64,000 nt of DNA. It comes from JANLYC01 sp963750495. Lineage in GTDB: Bacteria > Actinomycetota > Actinomycetes > Propionibacteriales > Nocardioidaceae. Numbering within the stretch: the first letter of the stretch is position 1; each line of letters begins with the position of its first letter. The notes below the pieces were generated by a model. It was not told the origin of the DNA. It worked only from the letters and a program-made list of their open reading frames with translations, and did no database searches. The position numbers and the translations under genes were made by a program. Below are positions 24,645 to 33,639 of the stretch, piece after piece. Where the stretch lies: the NCBI GenBank assembly GCA_963750495.1, contig CAVVQV010000004.1:744001-808000 (forward strand), written 5' to 3'.

Positions 24645-27497
24645 CTACTCCCCGTCCGACCCGCCGACAGCGACGACCGCCTTGGTCGAGCTCTCCGTCT
24701 CGGGAGCGCCGGTCGGGCGTGATGCCCGCCGGCGCCGACGGCCTCGCGGCGCGGTGGCCGTGGTGTCGGAGGAAGCGTCCTGCGTCTGCTCCTCCGGCGC
24801 TGTGCCGGACCCGGATGCCACGTGATCGCGCCCCGAGCCGTTGGGGCTGGATCCGTGGGCGTCCGCGTGCTGCTCGGGGGCCTGGTCGGCTCCGTGGTCG
24901 TGCTGGGCAGACGGATCGGCGGACGTGGCCGCTGGCTCCGCAGGTGCAATGGGAACGGGGGTGCCGCTCCCGCCGCCTCGGCGCCCCTGCCGGCCATCGT
25001 CCTGACCGTCGCCCTGACCCTGGCCCTTGTCGCGACCGTCCTGACCGTCCTGACCGTCGTCCTGGCTCTTGTCGGCGTCCCGGCTGTCGCCCTTGTCCTG
25101 GCCGCTCTCCTGGCCGCTGTCCTGGCCCTTGTCCTGGCTTTTGTCGTGGTCAGCGGCATGGTCGTGACCGTTGTCGTCGTTGCCACGCTTGCCGCCGCGA
25201 CGACGGTTGCTCGACCGCTTGGAGCCGCGCGAACCGTTCGAGCCCTGCTGCTGGTCGTCCTGGCGTGCTCCGACCGGCTCGCCCTCGATGACCACGCCGC
25301 GGCCCTGGCAGTGCTCGCACGCGTGGCTGAACGCCTCGAGCAGCCCGGTGCTGATGCGCTTGCGTGTCATCTGGATCAGGCCGAGCGAGGTGACCTCGGC
25401 GACCTGGTGACGGGTGCGGTCGCGACCCAGGCACTCGACGAGCCGGCGCAGCACCAGGTCGCGGTTGTTCTCGAGCACCATGTCGATGAAGTCGATGACG
25501 ATGATGCCGCCGATGTCGCGGAGCCGGAGCTGGCGGACGATCTCCTCGGCAGCCTCGAGGTTGTTCTTGGTGACGGTCTCTTCGAGGTTGCCCCCGGAGC
25601 CGGTGAACTTTCCGGTGTTGACGTCGACGACTGTCATGGCCTCGGTGCGGTCGATGACCAGCGACCCCCCGGAGGGCAGCCATACCTTCCGCTCGAGCGC
25701 CTTCGCGATCTGCTCGTCGATCCGGTAGCTGGAGAAGACGTCGCCGTCTCCTTCGAACCGCTCGAGCCGTTCGATCAGGTCAGGCGCGACATGCTGCACG
25801 TAGGCGTCGACCATGTCCCAGGCGTCGTCGCCGGAGATCACGAGCTTGGTGAAGTCCTCGGTGAACAGGTCACGGACGACCTTCAGCGTGGTGTCCGGCT
25901 CGGCGTACAGCAGCTGCGGCGCCTGTCCGTTGGCGGACTTCTTCTCGATATCCTCCCAGCGTGCCGTGAGTCGGGTGACGTCGCGCGTCAGCTCCTCCTC
26001 GCTGGCACCCTCGGCCGCCGTGCGGATGATGACGCCGGCTTCGTCAGGAAGGATGTCCTTGAGCAGGTTCTTGAGCCGGTTGCGCTCGGTGTCGGGCAGC
26101 TTGCGGCTGATGCCACTGGTGCCACCGCCGGGCACGTACACGAGGTAGCGGCCGGGAAGGCTGATCTGGCTGGTCAGGCGGGCGCCCTTGTGTCCGATCG
26201 GGTCCTTGCTGACCTGCACCAGCACGGACTGTCCGGGCTTCAGCGCGTTCTCGATCCGCCGCGGCTGGTTCCGGTCGTCGCGCAGGTCCCAGTTGACCTC
26301 ACCGGCGTAGAGCACCGCGTTGCGGCCCTTGCCGATGTCGATGAACGCGGCCTCCATGCTCGGCAGCACGTTCTGCACGCGACCGAGGTAGACGTTGCCG
26401 ATGATCGAGCTCTGCGACTCCAACGCGACGTAGTGCTCGACCAGGATGTTGTCCTCGAGCACGGCGATCTGGGTGACCTCGCCACGCTGGCGGATCGCCA
26501 TCACCCGCTCGACGGACTCACGGCGAGCCAGGAACTCCGACTCGCTCAGGATCGGCGGACGCCGGCGGCCGGCCTCCCGGCCTTCGCGTCGTCGCTGCTT
26601 CTTGGCCTCGATCCGGGTCGACCCCTCGACCGAGGTGATCGTCTCCTTCTTGGCGCGTGGTTGGCGGACTCGCGTGGTGGTCCCGCCGGAGTCGTCAGCC
26701 GCATCCTCGCCGCTGCGGCGCCTGCGACGGCGACGGCGGGAAGTACCGCCTTCGTCACCGGCGGCGTCGTCAGCCGGCTCGTCGCTCTTGCTGTCTCTTG
26801 AGTCCGCCTTGCTGTCCGCCTTGGAGTCGGCCTCGGAGTCGGCCTTGCTGTCGGCCTTGGAGTCGCTGCCACCCCTGGTTGCGGAACCGTCCGGCTCGCT
26901 CTCGCCACCGGGCTTGCGCCGATTGCGTCCGCCACGGGAGCGTCGGCGGCGGTTGGAGCCACCCTCGTCGCCCTGGTCGTCTGACCGCTCGGCGCTCGGC
27001 CCGGAGGCGTCATCCGCGCTGGCGTCGCCGGTGTCCCTGGTCTCGGAAGGCTTGTCGGAGGTCTTCTCGGAGGTCTTCTTGGCGGTCCGCTTGCGCGGAG
27101 CGGCGGCCTCGGGGTCAGGCGCCTTGAACAGCGGCATGCTCAGCGCGCTGACCGTCGACTGGCCGACTCCGGGCTCGAGCGTCGCGCCCGCCTGGGACTG
27201 GGGGGCAGACCCGTCCGTGGCGTCGGCGGTCGCTGACTTCTTGCTCGTCTTCTTGCTCGTCTTCTTGGCGGTTTTCTTCGCCGGCTTACGGGCCGTCTTC
27301 GATTCTCCCGCCCCATCGGCGTCCTCAGCCGTTGGTTCGGCGGACTTCTTGGTGGCGGTGCGCTTGGCCGTCTTCTTGGCGGCGGTGCGCTTGGCCGGCG
27401 CCTTCTTGGCTGCGGGTGACCCCGATCCGGAGTCTGCGGTCTGTTCGCCGGCAGGTGCCGTGGGTTCAGACGTGGTGGTGGGTTCTTCGTTGAGCAC
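24645..27497 (-). CDS. rne: Ribonuclease E/G with long disordered extensions
   Basis: A 950-residue endoribonuclease for mRNA decay and rRNA processing. Residues ~1-310 are low-complexity: Lys/Ala-rich blocks (AKKTAKRTATKKS) like histone H1 tails, then Asp/Ser/Lys and Arg-rich stretches (SRRRRRRRRSGE). The S1 domain is at ~345-430, the catalytic DNase I-like part contains DFIDM near 665, and the zinc-link CEHCQGRG is near 727. The last ~190 residues are Gly/Asp/Gln-rich (SQDKGQDSGQESGQ) and then acidic and basic. The order, catalytic core framed by disordered arms, is usual in high-GC Gram-positives. TGAGGAG lies before the GTG start. Confidence 0.95.
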   Translation of the reverse strand: MLNEEPTTTSEPTAPAGEQTADSGSGSPAAKKAPAKRTAAKKTAKRTATKKSAEPTAEDADGAGESKTARKPAKKTAKKTSKKTSKKSATADATDGSAPQSQAGATLEPGVGQSTVSALSMPLFKAPDPEAAAPRKRTAKKTSEKTSDKPSETRDTGDASADDASGPSAERSDDQGDEGGSNRRRRSRGGRNRRKPGGESEPDGSATRGGSDSKADSKADSEADSKADSKADSRDSKSDEPADDAAGDEGGTSRRRRRRRRSGEDAADDSGGTTTRVRQPRAKKETITSVEGSTRIEAKKQRRREGREAGRRRPPILSESEFLARRESVERVMAIRQRGEVTQIAVLEDNILVEHYVALESQSSIIGNVYLGRVQNVLPSMEAAFIDIGKGRNAVLYAGEVNWDLRDDRNQPRRIENALKPGQSVLVQVSKDPIGHKGARLTSQISLPGRYLVYVPGGGTSGISRKLPDTERNRLKNLLKDILPDEAGVIIRTAAEGASEEELTRDVTRLTARWEDIEKKSANGQAPQLLYAEPDTTLKVVRDLFTEDFTKLVISGDDAWDMVDAYVQHVAPDLIERLERFEGDGDVFSSYRIDEQIAKALERKVWLPSGGSLVIDRTEAMTVVDVNTGKFTGSGGNLEETVTKNNLEAAEEIVRQLRLRDIGGIIVIDFIDMVLENNRDLVLRRLVECLGRDRTRHQVAEVTSLGLIQMTRKRISTGLLEAFSHACEHCQGRGVVIEGEPVGARQDDQQQGSNGSRGSKRSSNRRRGGKRGNDDNGHDHAADHDKSQDKGQDSGQESGQDKGDSRDADKSQDDGQDGQDGRDKGQGQGDGQDDGRQGRRGGGSGTPVPIAPAEPAATSADPSAQHDHGADQAPEQHADAHGSSPNGSGRDHVASGSGTAPEEQTQDASSDTTATAPRGRRRRRASRPTGAPETESSTKAVVAVGGSDGE

Positions 27498-27693
27498 GTG
27501 CGCTCCTCAGGTGCCTCCGGGCGCAGAGCGCCGCGCGAAGGCGGTTCGGTCGCTGCGCCGTGGTCGTCTCGACCGCGTCGCAGCGCAAGCTTGCGATGGT
27601 GTCCCGGTCGTGCGCGAGTCGCGACGCGACCCACTCGTTACCGAGGCGACGACGACGTCCGCCGGTGTTGGCACGCGGTGATCGTCCGACCGT

Positions 27694-28455
27694 TCAGCGG
27701 TCGTCGCCCGGAACTGCGGCGGCGTCGCGATCGTGACCGAACGGATCATCCACGTGGCCGGACTGGGTGTCGAGTGGACCCTGCGCAATCCGGGTCTGCA
27801 AGGGCGGAACCGGTGCGACGAGGCCAGCGATCTCACGGAGCCCGGCAAGGATGTCGTCGGGTCGTACGGCAGGTGTTCCATGACGTACAACCAGGTCCAG
27901 TATCGCACACTCCTGCCCCTCGTACTCGCCGCCGCGCGTGGACAGCGACACGACGGCAGCACGGCAGTCGAAGCTGCGGACTCCCTTCTTCGTCATCCGC
28001 TCCACTTGCACGGCCTCGCGCGCCAGGAACTGTTCGACCGCCGCGGCGGCGCCGGATTGGCTGACGCCGGGCAGCGTGACGGTCCACTGCCCCGCCTCGA
28101 GCCGGTCGGAGAGCGCGCCGGGGGCAGCGACCACGACCTCGAGGATGTCGAGACCGTCAGGCATCGCCTCGTCGAGCGCGCGGCGTACGTCGTCGGGGTC
28201 GCAGGTGCGCGTGACTCCGATCTCGAGGTACTCGGCCTCACTGGCAGCACCAGTGGGCGACGCGTTGGCGTAGGAGATGCGCGGATGCGGGTTGAACCCC
28301 GAGGAGTAGGCGATCGGCAACCGGGCCCTGCTCACCGCCCGCTCGAACGCTCGCCCGAAGTCGCGGTGGCTGGTGAAGCGCAACCGGCCGCGCTTGGCGT
28401 ACCGGATGCGCAGCTTCTGCACCGGAGGGGGCTGCTGCTCGGGTTGGTCGCGCAC
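27694..28455 (-). CDS. TIGR03936 family radical SAM-associated protein (DUF2344)
   Basis: A 253-residue protein of the DUF2344 family. It starts with QKLRIRYAKRGRLRFTSHRDFGRAFERAVSRARLPIAYSSGFNPHPRISYA, the diagnostic opening. It is normally encoded next to, or fused with, the TIGR03960 radical SAM protein and near rne, and the pair is thought to work on a tRNA- or ribosome-linked modification; the reaction is not known. GTG 28455 is the first plausible start before the conserved block. Here the partner gene is 5.6 kb away, behind an accessory gene block. Confidence 0.9.
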   Translation of the reverse strand: MRDQPEQQPPPVQKLRIRYAKRGRLRFTSHRDFGRAFERAVSRARLPIAYSSGFNPHPRISYANASPTGAASEAEYLEIGVTRTCDPDDVRRALDEAMPDGLDILEVVVAAPGALSDRLEAGQWTVTLPGVSQSGAAAAVEQFLAREAVQVERMTKKGVRSFDCRAAVVSLSTRGGEYEGQECAILDLVVRHGTPAVRPDDILAGLREIAGLVAPVPPLQTRIAQGPLDTQSGHVDDPFGHDRDAAAVPGDDR

Positions 28456-28499
28456 CTGGCGACGATAGCCGCGGCCGACGGCGGGACGGTAACCGGACG

Positions 28500-29795
28500 C
28501 TACGCCGACGCGGGTTGCAGGTCGTCGACGGTGCGCACGTGCGGGATGGGCGAGCCGATCAGGAACACGATGCTGAGCGCGCCGCCAACCGCAGCCAGCA
28601 CGAACGTCTCGCGCAATCCGATCGTGCTGCCGAGCACGCCACCCAGCAACGCCCCGACCGGACGGCACCCGTAGTTGACGGTGGTGTACGCACCGGCCAC
28701 CCGGCTGCGCATCCTGTCGGGAGTGATGGAGGCCTGGATGGAGTTGAGGTTGATGTCGAACACCATCACCCCGAGCGCGGAAAGGAACTCCGCCACGGCC
28801 AGCACCAGCGCGGACAGCCAGGTGCTTCCACCGGCCAGGGCGATCAGAGCCAACGGCGCCGGGAAGAGGACCGCGCCCAGCACCACCATCGGCCCGGCGC
28901 CGAAGCGCCTCGACAACCGTGGCGCGACGACGGCACCGAGCAGACCTCCGACCGATCCCACACCGAAGACGAGACCGATCACCCCGGCGGACAGCCCGAG
29001 CTCGCGGCTGGCGAACAGCACGAGCAGGGCGGAGGACATGAACGTGAAGAAGTTGATCGTGGTCGAGCAGCCCAGACTCGCGCGCAGGTAGCGGTTGCCG
29101 AGGACGAACCTGGCGCCCTTGACGATGCGCTGTCGCCAGGACTCGCGAGACGCGTCGATGGGTCTGTCGACGACGTCGAGCCTGCCGATGACGAAGGCGG
29201 AGTACACGAACGAGACGGCATCGACGACTACGGCGACCGGGGCCGTCAGAACCTGGATCAACGCTCCGCCGGCCGCGGGTCCCGCGATGAACGAGGCCGA
29301 GCGGCTGACGCTGAGCTTCGCGTTGGCGTCGACGTACTCGCGCCGTTCGACCAAGCTGACGAAGAATGACGGGTAGCACGTGTTGAAGAAGACCTGACCG
29401 AGACCCGAGGCGAGCGCGACTCCGAAGATCAGCGGCAACGCGAGCACGTCGAGGGCGTAGGCCACCGGCACGATCAGGAGCACCAGCGCGCGCGCCAGGT
29501 CGGCGTACACGAGGATCCGACGCTTGTGCAGCTGGTGGTCGGCCCAGCTGCCGACGACGATCGACAGCAGGCTCGGCAGCCACACCGCGGCGGTCAGAGC
29601 GCCGACCTGGCCCGGAGTGGCATCCAGGATCGCCACAGCAATGAGGGGCAGGGCCAGCTCGGTGACGCGGTCGCCGAACTGCGAGACCGAGTGGCCGTAC
29701 CAGAAGCGGCGGAACAGCGTGTTGCGCCACACGGACACCGGCGGCGCGGCGGCTCGTTCGCGGGGCGTGGCGGCGGTCTCGCGCTCAGTCGACAT
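28500..29795 (-). CDS. MFS transporter (enterobactin/EntS-like group)
   Basis: A 431-residue membrane transporter with about 12 hydrophobic segments and the MFS signature loop GSWADHQLHKRRILVYAD between helices 2 and 3. The start FRRFWYGHSVSQFGDRVTELALPLIAV is typical of the MFS_3/EntS-like exporters. I chose ATG 29795, which overlaps the end of the ArsR gene by 11 nt, because the conserved part follows closely; an in-frame upstream start would extend into the ArsR gene. The regulator-exporter pair suggests efflux of an inducing compound; substrate unknown. Confidence 0.88.
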   Translation of the reverse strand: MSTERETAATPRERAAAPPVSVWRNTLFRRFWYGHSVSQFGDRVTELALPLIAVAILDATPGQVGALTAAVWLPSLLSIVVGSWADHQLHKRRILVYADLARALVLLIVPVAYALDVLALPLIFGVALASGLGQVFFNTCYPSFFVSLVERREYVDANAKLSVSRSASFIAGPAAGGALIQVLTAPVAVVVDAVSFVYSAFVIGRLDVVDRPIDASRESWRQRIVKGARFVLGNRYLRASLGCSTTINFFTFMSSALLVLFASRELGLSAGVIGLVFGVGSVGGLLGAVVAPRLSRRFGAGPMVVLGAVLFPAPLALIALAGGSTWLSALVLAVAEFLSALGVMVFDINLNSIQASITPDRMRSRVAGAYTTVNYGCRPVGALLGGVLGSTIGLRETFVLAAVGGALSIVFLIGSPIPHVRTVDDLQPASA

Positions 29796-30366
29796 CGCCG
29801 GCGGCCGGCATGTAGTAGCGAACGAACCGCATCGGGCGCGCACCCGATGGCAGGTCGGCGTCCGGGCGACTGACATACGGCACGAGGATCTCCTCGATCT
29901 GGTTGATGATGTCGGCCGCCTCCGTCGCTGTCACGTCGACTCCGGTGTTGGACGCCCCTGCGACCCGGTCCCAGGTCGCATCGAGGTATGGCGCCGTCTG
30001 CTGCGACCACGTCAGGATCTGCTGGAGGTTGGCGGCCTGCATCGTCTCCCTCAGCTCGTGGCCCGCGGCGCGGCCGGCCGGATCGTCGGGCATCTCGAAG
30101 CGGAAGCCTCGCGACACCGCCCGCCAGTAGCGCTGCCGGTGGTCGGGGCTCTCCGCCTCGGTGATGAGGCCAAACTGCGCCAGGTGACGTAGGTGCCAGC
30201 TCGTGACCGAGGGCGTGGCCTCCACGTGAGGGCTCAGCTGAGTCGCGGTGGCCGGCCCGTTGCGCTGCAGGTGGCTCAGGATCGCCAGCCTGACCGGGTG
30301 GGACAAAGCACGCATCGTGCGTGGATCGGTGATCTCGACGTCACCCATCCGATTCGTGAGAGACAT
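29785..30366 (-). CDS. ArsR-family winged-helix regulator
   Basis: A 193-residue regulator whose first ~90 residues are an ArsR-type winged helix (DPRTMRALSHPVRLAILSHLQRNGPATATQLSPHVEATPSVTSWHLRHLAQFGLI). The rest is a helical C-terminal domain of unknown ligand, and no CxC metal site of the classical arsenic sensors is visible. I place the start at ATG 30366, which has GAAAG upstream; longer frames start inside the candidate operator. It is coupled to the MFS gene behind it and probably represses its own operon through the inverted repeat at 30372-30385. Confidence 0.88.
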   Translation of the reverse strand: MSLTNRMGDVEITDPRTMRALSHPVRLAILSHLQRNGPATATQLSPHVEATPSVTSWHLRHLAQFGLITEAESPDHRQRYWRAVSRGFRFEMPDDPAGRAAGHELRETMQAANLQQILTWSQQTAPYLDATWDRVAGASNTGVDVTATEAADIINQIEEILVPYVSRPDADLPSGARPMRFVRYYMPAAGDVD

Positions 30367-30371
30367 CTTTC

Positions 30372-30385
30372 GAGAGTAACCTCTC
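30372..30385. promoter_or_regulatory. Candidate ArsR operator
   Basis: A perfect inverted repeat GAGAG-TAAC-CTCTC lies 5 nt upstream of the ArsR start codon, in an interval of 77 nt between this gene and the divergent membrane-protein gene. Autoregulation by binding here is inferred from position and symmetry only. Confidence 0.5.
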
Positions 30386-30443
30386 ATATCGTGGCTGGCA
30401 ATGGTCTCAGGCACGAGATTGCGCCGTGACCTACGCTCGGCAC

Positions 30444-31001
30444 GTGACTGACCAGCCCCCGGACCTGCCGGCGTCCCCGGAGCCGATCCAGCCCTATCCG
30501 CAGGACGAGGGGGACTCGGCGTCCACCGCCGTCCGCCCGCCGACCGAGCAGCCGCCCTCGATCCGTACGGCGGTGATGCTGATGCGCGCGGGCGCCCTGC
30601 TCAGTGCCATCTTCTTCGTGGCCACGCTGGCCTACATCGCCATGCACCGGGACGAGATCCGCCGTGACATGCAGAAATCGGAAAAAACGTACACCCCGTC
30701 CCAGCTCGACAGCGCCTACACGGTGTCGCTGATCTCCGTGGTGGTCCTCGGAGTGCTCTTCGTCAGCCTGTGGCTGTGGATGGCGTCGGCCAACGGCAAG
30801 GGCAAGCCATGGGCCCGAACGATGGCGGTGATCCTGGGGGTGTTCAACATCCTGTACTCGCTGGTCGTCCTGGCCCTGGGCAACAGCACTGCGCTTCTGA
30901 CGCTCTACACCCTGCTCAACCTGGGGATCGCGGTCGGCACGCTCGTGTTCCTGTACAGGGCCGACGCGAGCAGGTACTACGGCGTCCGCGCGCGCGCCTG
31001 A
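30444..31001 (+). CDS. Membrane protein with Pro-rich N-terminus
   Basis: A 185-residue protein. The first ~45 residues are proline-rich and hydrophilic (TDQPPDLPASPEPIQPYPQDEGDS), followed by four predicted membrane helices (RAGALLSAIFFVATLAYIAM; VSLISVVVLGVLFVSLWLWM; MAVILGVFNILYSLVVLALG; LLTLYTLLNLGIAVGTLVFLY). Such small four-helix proteins are common in actinobacteria without a known role. GTG 30444 is preferred to GTG 30426 because TACGCT ends 6 nt before it, the leaderless pattern used by many genes here. Divergent from the ArsR gene. Confidence 0.8.
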   Translation: MTDQPPDLPASPEPIQPYPQDEGDSASTAVRPPTEQPPSIRTAVMLMRAGALLSAIFFVATLAYIAMHRDEIRRDMQKSEKTYTPSQLDSAYTVSLISVVVLGVLFVSLWLWMASANGKGKPWARTMAVILGVFNILYSLVVLALGNSTALLTLYTLLNLGIAVGTLVFLYRADASRYYGVRARA

Positions 31002-31019
31002 GGGCAACGGCAGGAGACC

Positions 31020-31640
31020 ATGGATGAGGAAGGCACCGAGCAACCCCGCGTTCAACGCAACGTCGCCGCCGTCGCCCTCGCTGTCGTGGCCGCAGTCGTC
31101 GCGGTGGTGATCATCTCCGTCATGGTCCACTCGAACACGACAAGTGCGCTGACGAACGGGCCGATCGGTCAACGGCGAGGGTTTGAACACGTGTGGACGC
31201 CAACAATCGAAGTAGGGGCCACCAAAACCGATGGCCTCGAACGACTCGTGGTGAGCGGCAACGCACCTGCAATCATCACCGACGTTCAATGGGTCGGGGA
31301 TGACAAGGCCATGAAGTACCTCGGCACCATGATCGCTGGACCAACTCGGAAGGGTGGGCAGACGCAGCTGTTCGATCAGTACCCCCCAGTAGCTCCTCGC
31401 AAGTTGGGCCCGATCGAGCCAGCTAGGGGGGCGGTGCTCAAGCCGAACGACGCGGGCTATGAGTTGCTGATCGGCTTCAAGTACGTCAAAGACGTCGTTG
31501 GCATCCGCAATACGGTCATCGTCTCGTACCTGGTGGAGGGCAAGCAGTATCAGGTGGATCTGCACGCTGCGCTCTACGCTTGTCCGACGACCATGAAGCT
31601 GAACACGTGCACCGATGAGTCGACGAAGCTGATCGACTAG
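31020..31640 (+). CDS. Membrane-anchored hypothetical protein
   Basis: A 206-residue protein with a short cytoplasmic start, one helix (VAAVALAVVAAVVAVVIISVMV, residues ~14-36) and an extracellular part of ~165 residues rich in beta-type stretches, with two cysteines (ALYACPTTMKLNTC) that could form a disulphide. No family recognised. GGAG lies ~10 nt before the ATG, and the gene follows the four-helix protein by 18 nt. Base composition and codons (ACA, AAA, CAA, GTA) are less GC-rich than the neighbours, so it may be a recent arrival. Confidence 0.72.
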   Translation: MDEEGTEQPRVQRNVAAVALAVVAAVVAVVIISVMVHSNTTSALTNGPIGQRRGFEHVWTPTIEVGATKTDGLERLVVSGNAPAIITDVQWVGDDKAMKYLGTMIAGPTRKGGQTQLFDQYPPVAPRKLGPIEPARGAVLKPNDAGYELLIGFKYVKDVVGIRNTVIVSYLVEGKQYQVDLHAALYACPTTMKLNTCTDESTKLID

Positions 31641-31754
31641 CAGCACACACAGCGCCCTCGAGGGGCTTGGCGAAGCCAGCGGTCTCCAGGTGCTCGCCCA
31701 GGCTCAGCACCCCGGCCGAGAGCTCGGCGCCGGACGGGACGAGAATCGTGGATC

Positions 31755-32966
31755 GTGATCACGCGACGAGCTGAGCAGCTCCTCCTCCTCGTCGGGCTCA
31801 CCGTGCTGGCCGTCAACCTGCGACCTCCGGCCGTCAGCGTGGGGCCGGTGCTGGACGAGATCCGGTCGGGGCTGTCCATGGGGACGACCACGGCCGGGCT
31901 CGTGACAACGCTGCCGGTGTTGTGCTTTGCCGGGTTCGGCGGCCTGGCGCCCTGGGCCGGTCGACGGTTCGGGATGCACCGGGTGATGCTCGGCTCCCTG
32001 CTCCTCACCGCCCTGGCCCTGTCGTTGCGCTCGGCCGTCGGCTCGTCGGCCCTGTTCGTCGTGACAACCATTCCGGCGCTGGCCGGGATGGCGACGGCGA
32101 ACGTGCTGCTCCCCTCCCTCGTCAAGCTGCACTTCCCGAACCGGATCGGTTTCGTCACCGCTATCTACACGACGGCCTTGTCGGTGGGGCTCACCTTCGC
32201 TTCGGTGCTCACGGTGCCGGTCGCGGACGGCCTCGGCTCCTGGCGGTGGGGGCTCGCGATCTGGGCTGCCACCGCCTTGGTGGCCGCCTTGCCGTGGCTG
32301 GCGTTGCTGCGGCATGACGTGCGACCGGAGTCCGGACGGAGCCGGGGCATCAGTGCTCGCGAGACGGCACGCTCTCCCCTGGCCTGGACGATGGCGATCT
32401 TCTTCGGCGCCCAGTCCATGCAGGCGTACGCCGTCTTCGGCTGGCTTCCGCAGATCTTCCGCGACGCGGGGTTCTCGGCGCAGACGGCCGGGCTGCTGCT
32501 GGGAACGTCGACCGCGATCTCGATCCCGATCTCGTTCGTCCTACCCTCTGTCGCGGTCCGGCTGACGAACCAGGCCCCGCTCATCCTGTCACTGTGCGCG
32601 AGCTATGCGGTGGGGTACGCCGGTCTGATCCTGTGGCCGTCCGCAGGTGCGCTGGCGTGGGCACTGCTCATCGGCATCGGGACGGGAATGTTCCCGCTCG
32701 TCCTCACCTTGATCGGCCTGCGTTCGAAGACCAGCGACGGGACCGCAGCCCTGTCCGGCTTCACGCAGAGCGTTGGCTACCTGCTCGCCGCGATCGGCCC
32801 GTTCATGATGGGCGCGCTGTACGGCGTGACCGGCGGGTGGACCGTGCCCTTGGTGGTGCTCGTCGCTCTTCTGGTCCCCCAGGCCGTCGCCGGCCTCCTC
32901 GTCTCGAAACCCCGCTACCTCGAGGACGAACTCGATCTCCCCGCGCCGACCCCCCTGCCCACCTGA
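31755..32966 (+). CDS. MFS transporter, CynX/NimT-like
   Basis: A 403-residue transporter of the cyanate-permease-like group: LLLLVGLTVLAVNLRPPAVSVGPVLDEIRSGLSMGTTTAGLVTTLPVLCFAGFG at the start, then the GRRFGMHRVMLGSLL loop and about 12 hydrophobic segments in all. This family includes CynX and the nitroimidazole-linked NimT; most members have unknown substrates. The TGA overlaps the first bases of repeat element copy 3, which may act as its 3' end. Confidence 0.88.
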   Translation: MITRRAEQLLLLVGLTVLAVNLRPPAVSVGPVLDEIRSGLSMGTTTAGLVTTLPVLCFAGFGGLAPWAGRRFGMHRVMLGSLLLTALALSLRSAVGSSALFVVTTIPALAGMATANVLLPSLVKLHFPNRIGFVTAIYTTALSVGLTFASVLTVPVADGLGSWRWGLAIWAATALVAALPWLALLRHDVRPESGRSRGISARETARSPLAWTMAIFFGAQSMQAYAVFGWLPQIFRDAGFSAQTAGLLLGTSTAISIPISFVLPSVAVRLTNQAPLILSLCASYAVGYAGLILWPSAGALAWALLIGIGTGMFPLVLTLIGLRSKTSDGTAALSGFTQSVGYLLAAIGPFMMGALYGVTGGWTVPLVVLVALLVPQAVAGLLVSKPRYLEDELDLPAPTPLPT

Positions 32967-33046
32967 CCGTCGCGCGTTTGCCTAGTTCACAAGCCGGGTG
33001 GCTTGTGAACTAGGCAAACGCGCCTTGGGAACAACAGATCTGCCTT
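32963..33046 (+). repeat. 83-bp palindromic intergenic element, copy 3
   Basis: Begins over the stop codon of the MFS gene. Two 23-bp arms (32973-32995 and 33000-33022, CGCGTTTGCCTAGTTCACAA...) pair perfectly around a GGGT loop; GCCTTGGGAAC follows as in the other copies. The remaining ~120 nt to the GNAT gene contain no gene or clear signal. Confidence 0.85.
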
Positions 33047-33165
33047 GGCCAGTCAGCTCCGCAACAGCCCGTGCTTCGCCGGGCCACGGGTATGGGGGCT
33101 GAAACCCCGGGCGTCGTCGGCGCGTCGGCTCGGCAACTCGGTGTATGCCGGTCGGCCAGACCTGC

Positions 33166-33639
33166 TCAGTCGGCGGAAAGCGGCCGGATCATGAGCGAGG
33201 TGGCCGGCACGAAACCGCCCCTGGCGTAGATCGGGACCGAGAGCTCAGTCGGGCTCAGCACGATCCGCACGAAGCCGTGCTCGTCGCCATACTGCACCGC
33301 GGTGTCGAGCAAGGCCCGACCGACGCCGTCGTTGCGCCAGTCCGCCTGGACGAAGAAGTTCGCGATGTAGCCCCACTGTGACGGCCGCAGCTCGCCGGGA
33401 CGACGTGGTCGAGGCATCCGGGTGAAGACCAGCATGTTGAGCATGCCAACCGGATCGACCCCCTGCTCGGCGAGCCAGATCACGCGTTGGTCGGCCTCGC
33501 GGGCGAACCAGGCGTCGAACTCGGCGTCGAAGGTGTCGTCGGCGATCGCCTCGCCGGCATACTCCTCGGTCCAGGCGCGCCGGAGCGACGCGATCGTCGG
33601 GGCGTCAGAGCGACTCGCAGTCCTGATCCGGAGGCTCAC
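33166..33639 (-). CDS. GNAT family N-acetyltransferase
   Basis: A 157-residue acetyltransferase. The acetyl-CoA-binding motif A region reads WGYIANFFVQADWRNDGVGRALLDTAVQYGDEHGF (Q/RxxGxG/A type, here WRNDGVG), followed by the usual VRIVLSPTELSVPIYARGGFVPA ending. The target amine is not evident. It overlaps the start of the SnoaL-like gene's end by 4 nt and forms a two-gene unit with it. Confidence 0.88.
   Translation of the reverse strand: MSLRIRTASRSDAPTIASLRRAWTEEYAGEAIADDTFDAEFDAWFAREADQRVIWLAEQGVDPVGMLNMLVFTRMPRPRRPGELRPSQWGYIANFFVQADWRNDGVGRALLDTAVQYGDEHGFVRIVLSPTELSVPIYARGGFVPATSLMIRPLSAD

Noticed and set aside
24822..26801. 659-codon open frame on the plus strand opposite rne
   Set aside because: It mirrors the low-complexity coding of RNase E; there is no homology and no ribosome site.
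27584..27595. CGCAAGCTTGCG palindrome in the rne leader
   Set aside because: Twelve bases of symmetry alone are not enough evidence for a regulatory site.
28456..29730. Extension of the TIGR03936 frame upstream
   Set aside because: It is antisense-like sequence over the MFS gene in a different frame; the family begins at residue 1 of the shorter protein.
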